Counted from the first letter of the stretch, positions 11,852-20,607 are shown. The stretch is DNA of 21,621 bases from Oscillospiraceae bacterium (GCA_029007475.1 JAQXHW010000190.1:1-21621), one strand, 5' to 3'. Notes: generated from the letters alone by a model not told the origin. Numbers and translations: made by a program.

Positions 11852-14062
11852 ATGGCAAATTCATTTATGACCTTCGACAAGTTCAGAACTTTCGAAACGG
11901 AATTCGCAGGCAGACCTCTTATCATCGAAACAGGTAAGACCACTCAGCTTGCAAACGGCGCCTGCCTTGTTCGCTACGGCGAGACAGTTGTTCACGTTGC
12001 AGTAACAGGTGCCGCTAAGCCCCGTGAGGGTATCGACTTTTTCCCTCTCTCGGTAGATTTTGAGGAAAAACTCTACTCGGTAGGAAAAATTCCCGGCAGC
12101 TTCCTCAAAAGAGAGGGCAGACCCTCCGAGAAGGCTATCCTTACAAGCCGCGTTATCGACAGACCTATCAGACCTCTTTTCCCCAAGGATATGAGGAACG
12201 ACGTTTCCGTTGTATGTACCGTTATGTCCGTTGACCCCGACTGTGAGCCTCAGATTGCCGCTATGGTAGGTACTTCTATTGCGCTTTCCATTTCCGATAT
12301 TCCCTGGAACGGCCCTATCAGCGCTTGCTCTGTGGGCTATGTTGACGGCGAGTTTGTTATCAACCCCACAGCCGCTCAGAGAGAGGTCTCCGATATGGCA
12401 ACAACAGTTGCCTCCACCGACAGCCGTATCGCTATGATTGAAGCAGGTGCAAACTGCGTTTCCGACGAGGTTATGTATAATGCTATCATGGCAGGTCACG
12501 AGGCTAACCAGAAGATTATCGAGTTTATTAAGGGTATGCAGGCTGAGATCGGTAAGGAAAAATTCTCTTACCCCTCAAACGAGCCTGACGAGGAGATGTT
12601 CAGCGCAATCAAGGAGTTTGCCGAGGCAGACGTTAAGGTTGCTATGGACACCGACGACAAAACCGTCCGCGACGCAAGACTCCTCCCCATTTACGAGGCT
12701 GTTCACGCAAAGTTTGACGAGATTTATCCCGACAGCGCTGAGAAAATCGACGAGTGTATGTATAAGGTGCAGAAGTACATTGTTCGCCGTTGGCTTTTAG
12801 ACGATCAAAAGCGTGTTGACGGCAGAGGCATGAACGATATCCGTCCTCTGGCCTCCGAGGTTGGTATTCTTCCCCGAGTTCACGGCTCAGGTCTTTTTAC
12901 ACGCGGACAGACTCAGGTTCTCACAATCGCAACACTCGGTCCTGCTTCCGACGGTCAGATTATTGATGGCATCGACGAAGAGGAATTCAAGAGATATATG
13001 CACCACTACAACTTCCCCAGCTACTCGGTTGGCGAGACAAGACCCTCAAGAGGCCCCGGCAGACGTGAAATCGGTCACGGCGCTTTAGCCGAGAGAGCTC
13101 TTGTTCCCGTTATCCCCTCAGTTGAGGAGTTCCCCTATTCTATCCGTCTTGTATCAGAGGTTCTTTCCTCTAACGGCTCTACCTCTCAGGGCTCCGTCTG
13201 CGGCTCAACCCTTGCTCTTATGGACGCAGGCGTTCCCATTAAGGCTCCTGTTGCAGGTATTTCCTGCGGTCTTATAACCGAGGGCGACCGTTGGATGACT
13301 ATGGTTGATATCCAGGGCGTTGAGGACTTCTTCGGCGATATGGACTTCAAGGTTGCAGGTACTCACGAGGGTATCACAGCTATCCAGATGGACCTGAAAA
13401 TTTCAGGACTTCTCCCCGAAATGGTTAAGGAGGCACTTGAGAAAACTCACGTTGCCCGAAACTATATCCTGGATGAAGTAATGCTCAAGGCTATTGCCGA
13501 GCCCCGCGCAGAGCTTTCAAAGTATGCTCCCAAGATGCTCACAACCACAATTCCTGCCGACAAAATCTCTGAGGTTATCGGCAAGGGTGGTAAGGTTATC
13601 AAGGAAATCCAGGCTCAGTGTGAGGTTAAGATTGACATTGAGGAGGACGGCGAAAACGGACAGGTATTCGTTTCAGGCGTTGACCTCGAGAACTGTAAGA
13701 GAGCTCTCGCAATTGTTGAGACTATCGCTATGGACCCCGAACCCGGCGCAATTTACCTTGGTAAGGTAGTTCGCATTATGGATTTCGGCGCATTCGTTGA
13801 GATTGCTCCCGGCAAAGAGGGACTTGTTCACATCAGCCAGCTTGATGTTAAGCGCACCGAGAAGGTTACCGACGTTGTAAACGTAGGAGATGTAATCAGA
13901 GTTAAGGTTCTTGAGATAGACGACAAGGGTAGACTCAACCTTTCCAGACGCGACGTTCTCATCGAGGTAGACGGCATGACTCCCGAGAACGATATTTCAA
14001 ACGACAGACCCCGACGTGACTCAAACCGCGGCGGCAGAGATAATCGCAGACCCCGCAGATAA
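11852..14062 (+). CDS. pnp: Polyribonucleotide nucleotidyltransferase (PNPase)
   Basis: This 736-residue enzyme degrades RNA from the 3' end using phosphate. The layout is canonical. A first RNase PH core contains 'FFPLSVDFEEKLYSVGKIPG'. An alpha-helical domain (about 155-245) follows. The second RNase PH core begins near 'VDGRGMNDIRPL' and carries 'EDFFGDMDFK', with D492 and D498 corresponding to the E. coli catalytic Asp pair. A KH domain has 'VIGKGGK' near 575, and an S1 domain begins near 'GKVVRIMDFGAFVE' (about 634). The tail is Arg/Asn/Gly-rich. I chose ATG 11852 (MANSFMTF), which follows AGGAGG at 11839-11844, over an in-frame ATG at 11795 inside the leader inverted repeat. Linkage behind rpsO is conserved in bacteria. 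Confidence 0.98.
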   Translation: MANSFMTFDKFRTFETEFAGRPLIIETGKTTQLANGACLVRYGETVVHVAVTGAAKPREGIDFFPLSVDFEEKLYSVGKIPGSFLKREGRPSEKAILTSRVIDRPIRPLFPKDMRNDVSVVCTVMSVDPDCEPQIAAMVGTSIALSISDIPWNGPISACSVGYVDGEFVINPTAAQREVSDMATTVASTDSRIAMIEAGANCVSDEVMYNAIMAGHEANQKIIEFIKGMQAEIGKEKFSYPSNEPDEEMFSAIKEFAEADVKVAMDTDDKTVRDARLLPIYEAVHAKFDEIYPDSAEKIDECMYKVQKYIVRRWLLDDQKRVDGRGMNDIRPLASEVGILPRVHGSGLFTRGQTQVLTIATLGPASDGQIIDGIDEEEFKRYMHHYNFPSYSVGETRPSRGPGRREIGHGALAERALVPVIPSVEEFPYSIRLVSEVLSSNGSTSQGSVCGSTLALMDAGVPIKAPVAGISCGLITEGDRWMTMVDIQGVEDFFGDMDFKVAGTHEGITAIQMDLKISGLLPEMVKEALEKTHVARNYILDEVMLKAIAEPRAELSKYAPKMLTTTIPADKISEVIGKGGKVIKEIQAQCEVKIDIEEDGENGQVFVSGVDLENCKRALAIVETIAMDPEPGAIYLGKVVRIMDFGAFVEIAPGKEGLVHISQLDVKRTEKVTDVVNVGDVIRVKVLEIDDKGRLNLSRRDVLIEVDGMTPENDISNDRPRRDSNRGGRDNRRPRR

Positions 14063-14113
14063 GCTGTCGGCGGTAAAGCCTGCGGTAAGCTGTGCTTTTG
14101 AATAAGAATAATC

Positions 14114-14143
14114 AGGGCTATGGCTTTTGCCGTAGCCCTTTTC
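14114..14143 (+). terminator. Terminator of pnp
   Basis: AGGGCTATGGC (14114-14124) pairs with GCCGTAGCCCT (14129-14139), one T-G pair, around a TTTT loop, and is followed by T residues. It lies about 50 bp after the pnp stop. Confidence 0.88.
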
Positions 14144-14392
14144 ATATTAGTCGACAGGTTCGGAATTTGGAAATAGAGGTAAGAAATTTTGCCGAAAATT
14201 CTCAAAACCGCGGAGCTGCTAATAATTACAATTTTATTACGGATTTTGTCAAAATGCTGAATAATCCTTGATTTTCGGGGGAAAAAGCACAATTTCTTGT
14301 GGATTTAGGTAAATATAACACAAGGCTTTTTCTGTTTTGCACAAAAGAATTGGAAAATTATGTAGATTATATAATAAATAATATATTTTTAC

Positions 14393-14421
14393 TTGTAATT
14401 TATGTTGGTTTATGATATCAT
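14393..14421 (+). promoter_or_regulatory. Putative promoter of the opp operon
   Basis: TTGTAA (14393-14398) and TATCAT (14416-14421) are 17 bp apart. Transcription would start near 14428, leaving a leader of about 114 nt before oppB. Confidence 0.6.
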
Positions 14422-14431
14422 ATTTGATATC
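14414..14431. promoter_or_regulatory. Inverted repeat over the opp -10 box (candidate operator)
   Basis: GATATCA (14414-14420) and TGATATC (14425-14431) form a perfect 7-bp inverted repeat with a 4-bp centre, covering the -10 box and start point. A further TTGATATC half-site recurs at 14501-14508. A repressor site is a reasonable inference; the regulator is unknown. Confidence 0.45.
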
Positions 14432-14456
14432 TGAAAATAGGTTTAGTGTGCAAAAT

Positions 14457-14488
14457 AGGGCAACCTCCCTGAGATAACGCCCTTTTTT
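14457..14488 (+). terminator. Terminator-like hairpin in the opp leader
   Basis: AGGGC (14457-14461) pairs with GCCCT (14479-14483) and runs straight into six T residues. The 17-nt loop contains CTC-CCT-GAG. AGGG can alternatively pair with CCCT at 14467-14470, which would break the terminator stem. It lies about 30 nt after the predicted start, so premature termination before oppB is possible. Confidence 0.5.
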
Positions 14489-14541
14489 GTCCCCCTTAAC
14501 TTGATATCTTCCATATTTATATAAGGAGCGACAAAATCAGT

Positions 14542-15468
14542 ATGGACAAAAAATTTCTTTACTACCTTATAAAAAGAGTTTTGCTTGCTATTGTCACCAT
14601 CTTTCTGGTTGTTACAATAACCTTCTTTACCATGCAGGCAATTCCCGGCGGTCCCTTCCTCTCCGAAAAGTCACCCTCTAAGGAGACTATGGCGGCTTTG
14701 GAGGCTAAGTACGGTCTGGACAAGTCCATGGGTGAGCAGTACCTTACCTACTTAAAGGACGTTGCTACCCTGAACTTCGGCCCCTCGATTAAATTTAGAG
14801 GTCAGCAGGTTATGGACCTTATCTTAGAGGGCTTCGCAGTCAGCGCCAAGATTGGTCTTATTGCCGCAGTCATCGCCTTGGTATTCGGTATGGTTTTCGG
14901 CTCTATTGCCGCGGTTTTCCACGACAAGTTAGTTGACCGTATAATTATGGTGCTTTCAACGGCCTTCGTTGCTATGCCCTCGTTCCTGATAGCCACGCTG
15001 CTGCTGCTGATATTTGCGGTAAACTTAAAGTGGTTCCCAACAAACGGCTCTCAGGCAGGCGGTCTTGTGCTTCCCATTATCTCCCTTGCGCTATACCCCA
15101 TGTCTTACACAATCCGTCTCACCCGTTCATCAATGCTGGACGTTTTGGGTCAGGATTATATCCGTACCGCAAAGGCAAAGGGCGTTCGTCCCTCAAAGGT
15201 GCTCTTTAAGCACGCTCTTAAGAACGCCGTAACTCCCGTCATTACCTACGCAGGCCCCATGATTGCTTTCATCCTGACAGGCTCTTTGGTTGTGGAGGAG
15301 ATTTTCGCGGTTCACGGCTTAGGCAGCTTCTTCGTAAGCTCAATTATTAACCGTGACTATCCCATGGTTATGGGTACAACCATTTTCCTTGCGGTTATCG
15401 TTATCATAATGATGCTTATTTCCGATGTTCTCTATAAGCTGGTTGACCCCAGAGTAGATCTTTCCTAA
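14542..15468 (+). CDS. oppB: Oligopeptide ABC transporter permease OppB
   Basis: The 308-residue inner-membrane permease has six predicted helices. The typical start 'YLIKRVLLAIVTIFLVVTITFF' is followed by 'AIPGGPF'. The cytoplasmic EAA loop reads 'RTAKAKGVRPSKVLFKHALKNA' and would dock on the ATPases. The C-terminal 'EEIFAVHGLGSFFVSSIINRDYP' and the end 'LVDPRVDLS' are hallmarks of OppB/DppB. It pairs with OppC to form the channel. AAGGAG at 14523-14528 is 13 bases from the ATG, a little far. It is the first gene of a five-gene operon. Peptide import is strongly implied by the family, though nickel or dipeptide variants share these features. Confidence 0.94.
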   Translation: MDKKFLYYLIKRVLLAIVTIFLVVTITFFTMQAIPGGPFLSEKSPSKETMAALEAKYGLDKSMGEQYLTYLKDVATLNFGPSIKFRGQQVMDLILEGFAVSAKIGLIAAVIALVFGMVFGSIAAVFHDKLVDRIIMVLSTAFVAMPSFLIATLLLLIFAVNLKWFPTNGSQAGGLVLPIISLALYPMSYTIRLTRSSMLDVLGQDYIRTAKAKGVRPSKVLFKHALKNAVTPVITYAGPMIAFILTGSLVVEEIFAVHGLGSFFVSSIINRDYPMVMGTTIFLAVIVIIMMLISDVLYKLVDPRVDLS

Positions 15469-15483
15469 GGAGGTGCCGTTAAG

Positions 15484-16575
15484 TTGAGTTTCGTAAACAA
15501 GAAAAAAGCTGAGGGCGCACTCCCCAAGAAGAATCCTCTGAGCTTTCAGCTTAACCTTTCAAAATTTAATAAAGCCTCCGATGAGGCTAAGGCACAGCAG
15601 GTAATCGAGCGTGAGTCCGTTACCTTCTTTAAGGACGGTATGCGCCGCCTTTGGAAGAATAAGGTTGCTGTAACCTGCGCCTTCATTCTCCTGTTTATTA
15701 TCCTTGCAATTATCTTTATTCCCATGTTCTACCCCTACGCCTACGACCAGCAGTTAGGTCTTTCCGTCGGTAAAACCGACTACTCCTACGCTAACCTTGA
15801 GCCCTTTGAGTACGGCACGACAGAGCTTGAGAGAATTGAAAACGGCGAGCAGATTTTCCCCCATATCTTCGGTACCGATAAGGACGGCAGAGATTACTTT
15901 ATCCGCGTTGTCTACGGCACAAGAGTGTCCTTGGGCGTAGGTCTTTTCGCCTCCATAATCGTTTTGATTATCGGTACTCTCTACGGCTCAATTGCAGGCT
16001 ACTTCGGCGGCAAGGTTGACCTTATTATGATGAGAATAGTTGATATTATCTACTCTCTGCCGGATATGCTGATGATTATTCTGTTCTCGGTTGTTCTAAA
16101 GACGGTTATCAATCCCGCGCCGGGTACTTTGCTCTATAAGCTGGGCTCGGGTATGATTAGTATATTTATTGTTTTCGCACTTCTATACTGGGTAAGTATG
16201 GCCCGCCTTATCAGAGGTCAGATTCTTACCATAAAGCAGCAGGAATACGTCCTCACGGCAAAGGCCATGGGAGCTTCCCCTGCAAGAATTATCAGAAAGC
16301 ACCTTATCCCCAACTGCATCAGCGTTATGGTTATATCCACCGCTCTGCAGATTCCCAACGCAATTTTCACCGAGAGTTTTCTCAGCTACTTAGGTCTCGG
16401 CGTTTCGATGCCCATGCCCTCTTTGGGCTCGCTTGCCGCACAGGCTCGCGAGGGTATCTATTCCTATGCCTACCAGCTCGTATTCCCTGCGGTGACTATT
16501 TGCCTTATCGTTTTATCCCTCAATCTCTTAGGCGACGGACTTCGCGACGCCTTTGACCCCAAGCAGAAAAAGTAA
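15484..16575 (+). CDS. oppC: Oligopeptide ABC transporter permease OppC
   Basis: The 363-residue protein has an N-terminal cytoplasmic segment with 'ESVTFFKDGMRRLWKNKVAV', a first helix near 63-83, and an extracytoplasmic stretch leading to 'IFGTDKDGRDYF', which is characteristic of OppC. Five more helices follow. The EAA loop is 'LTAKAMGASPARIIRKHLIPN' and the end is 'LLGDGLRDAFDPK'. The start codon is TTG (15484): AAGGAGGTG (15467-15475) lies 8 bases upstream and overlaps the oppB stop, and no in-frame ATG is near. It is the second half of the transmembrane channel, with 15 bp separating it from oppB. Confidence 0.95.
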   Translation: MSFVNKKKAEGALPKKNPLSFQLNLSKFNKASDEAKAQQVIERESVTFFKDGMRRLWKNKVAVTCAFILLFIILAIIFIPMFYPYAYDQQLGLSVGKTDYSYANLEPFEYGTTELERIENGEQIFPHIFGTDKDGRDYFIRVVYGTRVSLGVGLFASIIVLIIGTLYGSIAGYFGGKVDLIMMRIVDIIYSLPDMLMIILFSVVLKTVINPAPGTLLYKLGSGMISIFIVFALLYWVSMARLIRGQILTIKQQEYVLTAKAMGASPARIIRKHLIPNCISVMVISTALQIPNAIFTESFLSYLGLGVSMPMPSLGSLAAQAREGIYSYAYQLVFPAVTICLIVLSLNLLGDGLRDAFDPKQKK

Positions 16576-16587
16576 GGAGGACTTTTT

Positions 16588-17607
16588 ATGAGCTTACTTA
16601 AAGTTAATAATCTTAAAACCTCCTTCTTTACTCCTTTAGGCGAGGTTAAGGCCGTAAACGGCGTTTCCTATGAAGTAGAAAGAGGTAAAACCCTCGGTAT
16701 CGTCGGTGAGTCAGGTTCCGGCAAGAGCGTATCTGCCTACTCGGTTATGAAGATTTTGGCTGACGCAGGAAAAATCGTTGACGGTACTATTGAATATGAC
16801 GGCAAGGAGCTTGTTACTCTCAAGGAAAATGAGATGTATAAGATTAGAGGAAACAAGATTTCCATTATTTTCCAGGACCCCATGACAAGCCTTAATCCCG
16901 TTTTCACAATTGGAAATCAGCTTATGGAAGCAATTATGCTCCATACCAACAGAAATAGAAAGCAGGCTAAAGAGAGAGCTGTTGAGATGCTGAAGCTCGT
17001 TGGCGTTAATGAACCCGAAAAGCGTATCAAACAGTATCCCCATGAATTCTCCGGCGGTATGCGCCAGAGAGTTATGATTGCTATGGCTCTTGCCTGTGAG
17101 CCCGATATCCTTATTGCAGACGAGCCTACAACGGCTCTTGACGTTACCATACAGGCTCAGATTCTCGACCTTATGAAGGATCTCCAGAAGCAGCTTGGCA
17201 TGGCTATTATCCTTATCACTCACGATCTGGGCGTTGTTGCCGATATGTGCGACGATATTATCGTTATGTACGCAGGCCAGGTTTGCGAGAGAGGCACTGC
17301 CGACGATATCTTCTATTCTCCCAAGCATGAATATACCTTAGGTCTTATGCGTTCAATCCCCACGGTTTCCGACGATCACGAGAAGCTCTGTCCTATCGGC
17401 GGTCAGGCTGTTGACCTTCTCAATATGCCTGCGGGCTGTCCCTTTGCTCCCCGCTGTGACGCGGCTATGGAGGTTTGCCTTGAGCAGAATCCCTGCCTTA
17501 TCGGAATAAGCGACACCCACTCCGTCCGCTGCTGGAATCATGTGAAGTCTATGCTGGACGAGGGTCTTATTACCATGGAAGAAGTGGAGGCGATGTACCG
17601 TGAGTAA
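16588..17607 (+). CDS. oppD: Oligopeptide ABC transporter ATPase OppD
   Basis: The 339-residue ATPase has Walker A 'GESGSGKS' (about 37-44), Q-loop 'IIFQDPMTSLNP', signature 'FSGGMRQR' and Walker B 'ILIADEPTTALD', followed by the H-loop 'LITHDLG'. The C-terminal oligopeptide-transporter region has the spacing C-x5-C-x6-C ('CPFAPRC...C') and a later CW. In some dipeptide transporters such Cys bind a 4Fe-4S cluster. It energises peptide uptake together with OppF. AAGGAGG precedes the ATG, 12 bp after the oppC stop. The end overlaps the oppF start by 8 bases. Confidence 0.96.
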   Translation: MSLLKVNNLKTSFFTPLGEVKAVNGVSYEVERGKTLGIVGESGSGKSVSAYSVMKILADAGKIVDGTIEYDGKELVTLKENEMYKIRGNKISIIFQDPMTSLNPVFTIGNQLMEAIMLHTNRNRKQAKERAVEMLKLVGVNEPEKRIKQYPHEFSGGMRQRVMIAMALACEPDILIADEPTTALDVTIQAQILDLMKDLQKQLGMAIILITHDLGVVADMCDDIIVMYAGQVCERGTADDIFYSPKHEYTLGLMRSIPTVSDDHEKLCPIGGQAVDLLNMPAGCPFAPRCDAAMEVCLEQNPCLIGISDTHSVRCWNHVKSMLDEGLITMEEVEAMYRE

Positions 17608-18568
17608 TTACGATTATTTGCTTGAGGTGCAGAACCTGAAGCAGTATTTCAGTATCCCCAACGGTCTTTTCGGCAGCAAAACGCTTAAAGCCGTTGACGA
17701 TGTTTCCTTTGCCATCAAGGAGGGAGAAACCCTCGGTCTTGTAGGCGAGTCCGGCTGCGGTAAAACAACCGTCGGCAGAAGTATTCTTCACCTTTACAAG
17801 CCCACGGACGGCAAGGTTTTTTACAAGGGTCAGCAGATTGTTACCAAGAAGGATATCAACAATTTCAGAAAGAACGTTCAGATGGTTTTCCAGGACCCCT
17901 ATTCATCTCTGGACCCCCGTATGACGGTTTCCGATATTATCGGAGAGCCTCTTGATATTCACAAGCTCTACGCAAACAAAAAGGAGAGAGCCGAAAAAAT
18001 CAAGGAGCTTCTTTATACAGTAGGTCTTACCTCCGACCACGCTACCCGTTATGCCCACGAGTTCTCGGGCGGTCAGCGTCAGCGTATCGGTATTGCAAGA
18101 GCCTTGGCTGTTAATCCCAACTGCATTATCTGTGACGAGCCTGTTTCGGCTTTGGACGTTTCCATTCAGGCACAGATTATCAATATGTTTGAGGAATTAC
18201 AGGAAAAGATGGGTCTTACCTATCTCTTTATTGCCCACGACCTCTTGGTTGTTAAGCACATTTCCGACAGAATTGCGGTTATGTACTTGGGTCACTTGGT
18301 TGAGACAGGTCCAGCTAACGAGATTTATAATCATCCTGCACATCCTTACTCAATTTCTCTGCTTTCCGCAGTTCCCGTACCCGACCCCGAGTACGCAAGA
18401 TCTCACAGCAGAATTGTGCTTGAGGGTGACGTTCCCTCGCCGCTTAATATGCCTTCGGGCTGTCCTTTCCGCACACGCTGCCCAAGAGCAACCGAAAAGT
18501 GCGCTGAGGCTATGCCCCCTCTCACAGAGATTGCACCCGACCATTTCGCCGCCTGCTGGAACCTTTGA
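17600..18568 (+). CDS. oppF: Oligopeptide ABC transporter ATPase OppF
   Basis: The 322-residue partner ATPase has Walker A 'GESGCGKT', 'MVFQDPYSSLDPRM', signature 'FSGGQRQRIGIARAL', Walker B 'CIICDEPVSALD' and H-loop 'FIAHDL'. Its C-terminal region repeats the C-x5-C-x6-C...CW pattern seen in OppD ('CPFRTRCPRATEKC', then 'AACW'). The start is GTG 17600, overlapping the oppD stop by 8 bases, with GGAGG at about 17586-17590; the overlap indicates translational coupling and a 1:1 ratio with OppD. A hairpin-rich gap separates it from oppA. Confidence 0.95.
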   Translation: MSNYDYLLEVQNLKQYFSIPNGLFGSKTLKAVDDVSFAIKEGETLGLVGESGCGKTTVGRSILHLYKPTDGKVFYKGQQIVTKKDINNFRKNVQMVFQDPYSSLDPRMTVSDIIGEPLDIHKLYANKKERAEKIKELLYTVGLTSDHATRYAHEFSGGQRQRIGIARALAVNPNCIICDEPVSALDVSIQAQIINMFEELQEKMGLTYLFIAHDLLVVKHISDRIAVMYLGHLVETGPANEIYNHPAHPYSISLLSAVPVPDPEYARSHSRIVLEGDVPSPLNMPSGCPFRTRCPRATEKCAEAMPPLTEIAPDHFAACWNL

Positions 18569-18588
18569 TAGGTTAAAAAGGCGCAGAT

Positions 18589-18769
18589 TCTCCGAATTTC
18601 CTTGCGGCGTTTTTGCCCAAGACGGAGAGAAAATTCCGCGTAAGCGCAGAGAAAAAACTCGCGTAAGCGCAGAGAAAGAATCCGCGCAAGCGGAGCTGAC
18701 TTTTCTTCATTATCTTAGTTTTACCCCGCGTAAGCGGAGCAAAAAGTCTGCTTATCTGGTTGCAGATAA
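18589..18769 (+). repeat. Hairpin array between oppF and oppA
   Basis: The gap begins with a larger hairpin (TCTCCG 18589-18594 with CGGAGA 18623-18628). Four mini-hairpins of the form CGC-GNAA-GCG follow at 18637-18646, 18660-18669, 18681-18694 (5-bp stem, GCAA loop) and 18726-18737 (4-bp stem, GTAA loop). A perfect 7-bp stem TTATCTG/CAGATAA (18752-18769) lies just before the oppA ribosome site at 18782-18788. The loops GTAA and GCAA fit the stable GNRA class. No strong promoter is visible, so the array probably affects mRNA processing or stability. Confidence 0.7.
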
Positions 18770-18795
18770 TCATATATATTTTAGGAGGAAAAACT

Positions 18796-20529
18796 ATGAA
18801 AAAGACACTTGCTCTTGTGCTTGCAGTTCTCACCGTAGTTGCTTTAGCCCTTACCGGCTGTAATGCAGGCGGCGGTACTGCAGCAAAAACAGAAATGACA
18901 ATTTCCGTTGGTCCCTACCCTGATACCATCGACCCCGCACTTAACTCCGCAATCGACGGCGGTACTTACATCATCCACGCTTTCTCCGGTCTTGTTGGCT
19001 ATACCCAGAGCGAAGACGGCAAACCGGTACTCACCGCAGACTGTGCAGCTGAGCTTCCCACCGCTGTTGTCGGCGAAGACGGCAAAGCTACCTACACCTT
19101 CACCCTGAAGGACGGACTCAAGTGGAGCGACGGCACAGACCTCACCGCTGAGGACTTCGTTTACGCTTGGAACAGAGCTATTGCTCCCGAGACTGCTGCT
19201 GACTACGCCTATATGTTTGACGTAATCGACGGCTATACAGAAGGCAAGCTCAACGTTACCGCTAAGGACGCTAAGACCCTCGAGGTTGTTCTTTCCAACG
19301 ACGTTCCCTACTTCCTTGAGCTCTGTGCATTCCCCACATACATGCCTGTTAAGAAGGATGTTGTTGACGGTAACGAGACTTGGGCAACCAAGGCTGACAC
19401 CTATATCGGCAACGGCCCTTACAAGGTAACAGAGTTCTCTCAGAGCCAGTTAGTTTTTGAGAAGAACGAGTATTACCATAACGCAGCTTCCGTAAAGACC
19501 GACAAAATCATCTGCGCATTCAACGCTGACGATACATCCCTCTATGCAAACTTCCAGAACGGTTCCTACCAGTTCATCGACTCTGTTCCCGCTGCTGAGA
19601 TTAAGAGCATCGAGGAGAAATATCCCGATGAGTATAAGGTTTCCGGCCAGCTCGGTACCTACTACGTTTGCTTCAACGTAAACGATAAGGCTCTTGCAGA
19701 CTTCACCGAGGATGAGAGAATCTCTATCCGTAAGGCTATCTCCCTCTTACTCGACAGACAGCACATCGTTGAGAACGTTTCTCAGGGCGGCGAGGTTGCA
19801 GCAAACACCTTCGTTCCCATGAGTCTTTCCGACGCTGACGGCAAGACAGATTTCCGCGCAAATGCAAACGGCGGAGCAGGCTACTTCAACATAGACTCTG
19901 CTTCCTACGACGCTAACTGCAAAGAGGCTGTTAAGCTCCTCGAGGCTGTTGCTAAGTCATCCGGTAAGTTCACCGTTAAGGACGGCAAGGTTGCAGGCTT
20001 CCCCGCACTTACCTACATCACCAACGAGAATACAAACCACGAGGCTATTGCTTCCTATATTCAGGGCGTTCTCGCAATCTACGGCATCGACCTCAAGATT
20101 GAGGTTCAGGAGTGGAATACCTTCCTTAACACCCGTAAGGACGGCGAGTATTCTATCGCTCGTAACGGTTGGATTGCAGACTTCAACGATCCTATCTCCT
20201 TCCTCGATATGTGGCTTTCCGAGTCCGGCAACAACGACGTTCAGTTCGGTAAGGGCGCTCACAAGGATTACAAGGGCTACTCCTATGGCGGCAAGGACAA
20301 CCTCACATGGGCTGAGTCTTACGACAAGCTCATCGCTGAGATAAAGGCTTGCACGGATATCGAGAAGAGATTTGAGCTTATGCACCAGGCTGAGGATATC
20401 CTCATGGCAACAGGCGCAATCTGCCCCATCTACTACTACACCGACAACTACATGATATCTAAGAGCCTCCAGGGCTTCTTCACAACTCCCTTGGGCTTCA
20501 AGTACTTCATGTACGCAACCGTAGCTTAA
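18796..20529 (+). CDS. oppA: Peptide-binding lipoprotein OppA (SBP family 5)
   Basis: The 577-residue protein has a lipoprotein signal, 'MKKTLALVLAV...LTGC', with Cys 22 as the lipidated residue. Family 5 solute-binding signatures follow: 'YPDTIDPALNS' near the mature start, 'YTFTLKDGLKWSDGTDLTAEDFVYAWNRA' in two adjoining parts, 'YIGNGPYKVTEF', and 'RISIRKAISLLLDRQHIVENV'. It captures peptides outside the membrane and delivers them to OppBCDF. The start is ATG 18796 after TAGGAGG; an upstream in-frame ATG (18760) lies within the last leader hairpin. Being last in the operon behind a hairpin array, it may be produced at a higher level than the membrane parts. A strong terminator follows. Confidence 0.96.
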   Translation: MKKTLALVLAVLTVVALALTGCNAGGGTAAKTEMTISVGPYPDTIDPALNSAIDGGTYIIHAFSGLVGYTQSEDGKPVLTADCAAELPTAVVGEDGKATYTFTLKDGLKWSDGTDLTAEDFVYAWNRAIAPETAADYAYMFDVIDGYTEGKLNVTAKDAKTLEVVLSNDVPYFLELCAFPTYMPVKKDVVDGNETWATKADTYIGNGPYKVTEFSQSQLVFEKNEYYHNAASVKTDKIICAFNADDTSLYANFQNGSYQFIDSVPAAEIKSIEEKYPDEYKVSGQLGTYYVCFNVNDKALADFTEDERISIRKAISLLLDRQHIVENVSQGGEVAANTFVPMSLSDADGKTDFRANANGGAGYFNIDSASYDANCKEAVKLLEAVAKSSGKFTVKDGKVAGFPALTYITNENTNHEAIASYIQGVLAIYGIDLKIEVQEWNTFLNTRKDGEYSIARNGWIADFNDPISFLDMWLSESGNNDVQFGKGAHKDYKGYSYGGKDNLTWAESYDKLIAEIKACTDIEKRFELMHQAEDILMATGAICPIYYYTDNYMISKSLQGFFTTPLGFKYFMYATVA

Positions 20530-20570
20530 GGCTATAGTCGGAACCCCACAACCAGATAAAAGGATATGGC

Positions 20571-20607
20571 AACGCCCCTCGAAAGAGGGGCGTTTGGTTT
20601 TGTTTTT
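20571..20607 (+). terminator. Strong terminator of the opp operon
   Basis: AACGCCCCTC (20571-20580) pairs perfectly with GAGGGGCGTT (20585-20594) around a GAAA loop and is followed by a T-rich tract. It lies about 40 bp after oppA. Confidence 0.93.

Larger units (their letters stand above)
14063..14541. other. Intergenic region between pnp and the opp operon
   Basis: It holds the pnp terminator (14114-14143), an AT-rich stretch without visible genes (14150-14390), the opp promoter (14393-14421), an inverted repeat over the -10 box, and a terminator-like leader hairpin (14457-14488). No open frame with a ribosome site was found on either strand. Confidence 0.6.

Noticed and set aside
11861..12499. 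Minus-strand open frame of 212 codons inside pnp.
   Set aside because: It is a mirror of the highly conserved PNPase coding frame, rich in Cys, His and Gly from antisense codons, and lacks a start signal.
18637..18737. Hairpin array considered as a CRISPR array.
   Set aside because: Repeats are only about 10-12 bp, spacing is irregular (about 10-35 bp), and no cas genes are present.
18051..18863. Plus-strand open frame of 270 codons over the oppF end and the hairpin array.
   Set aside because: It is an alternative frame of oppF that reads through the hairpin region into oppA; no ribosome site and low-complexity Arg/Leu/Ser content.
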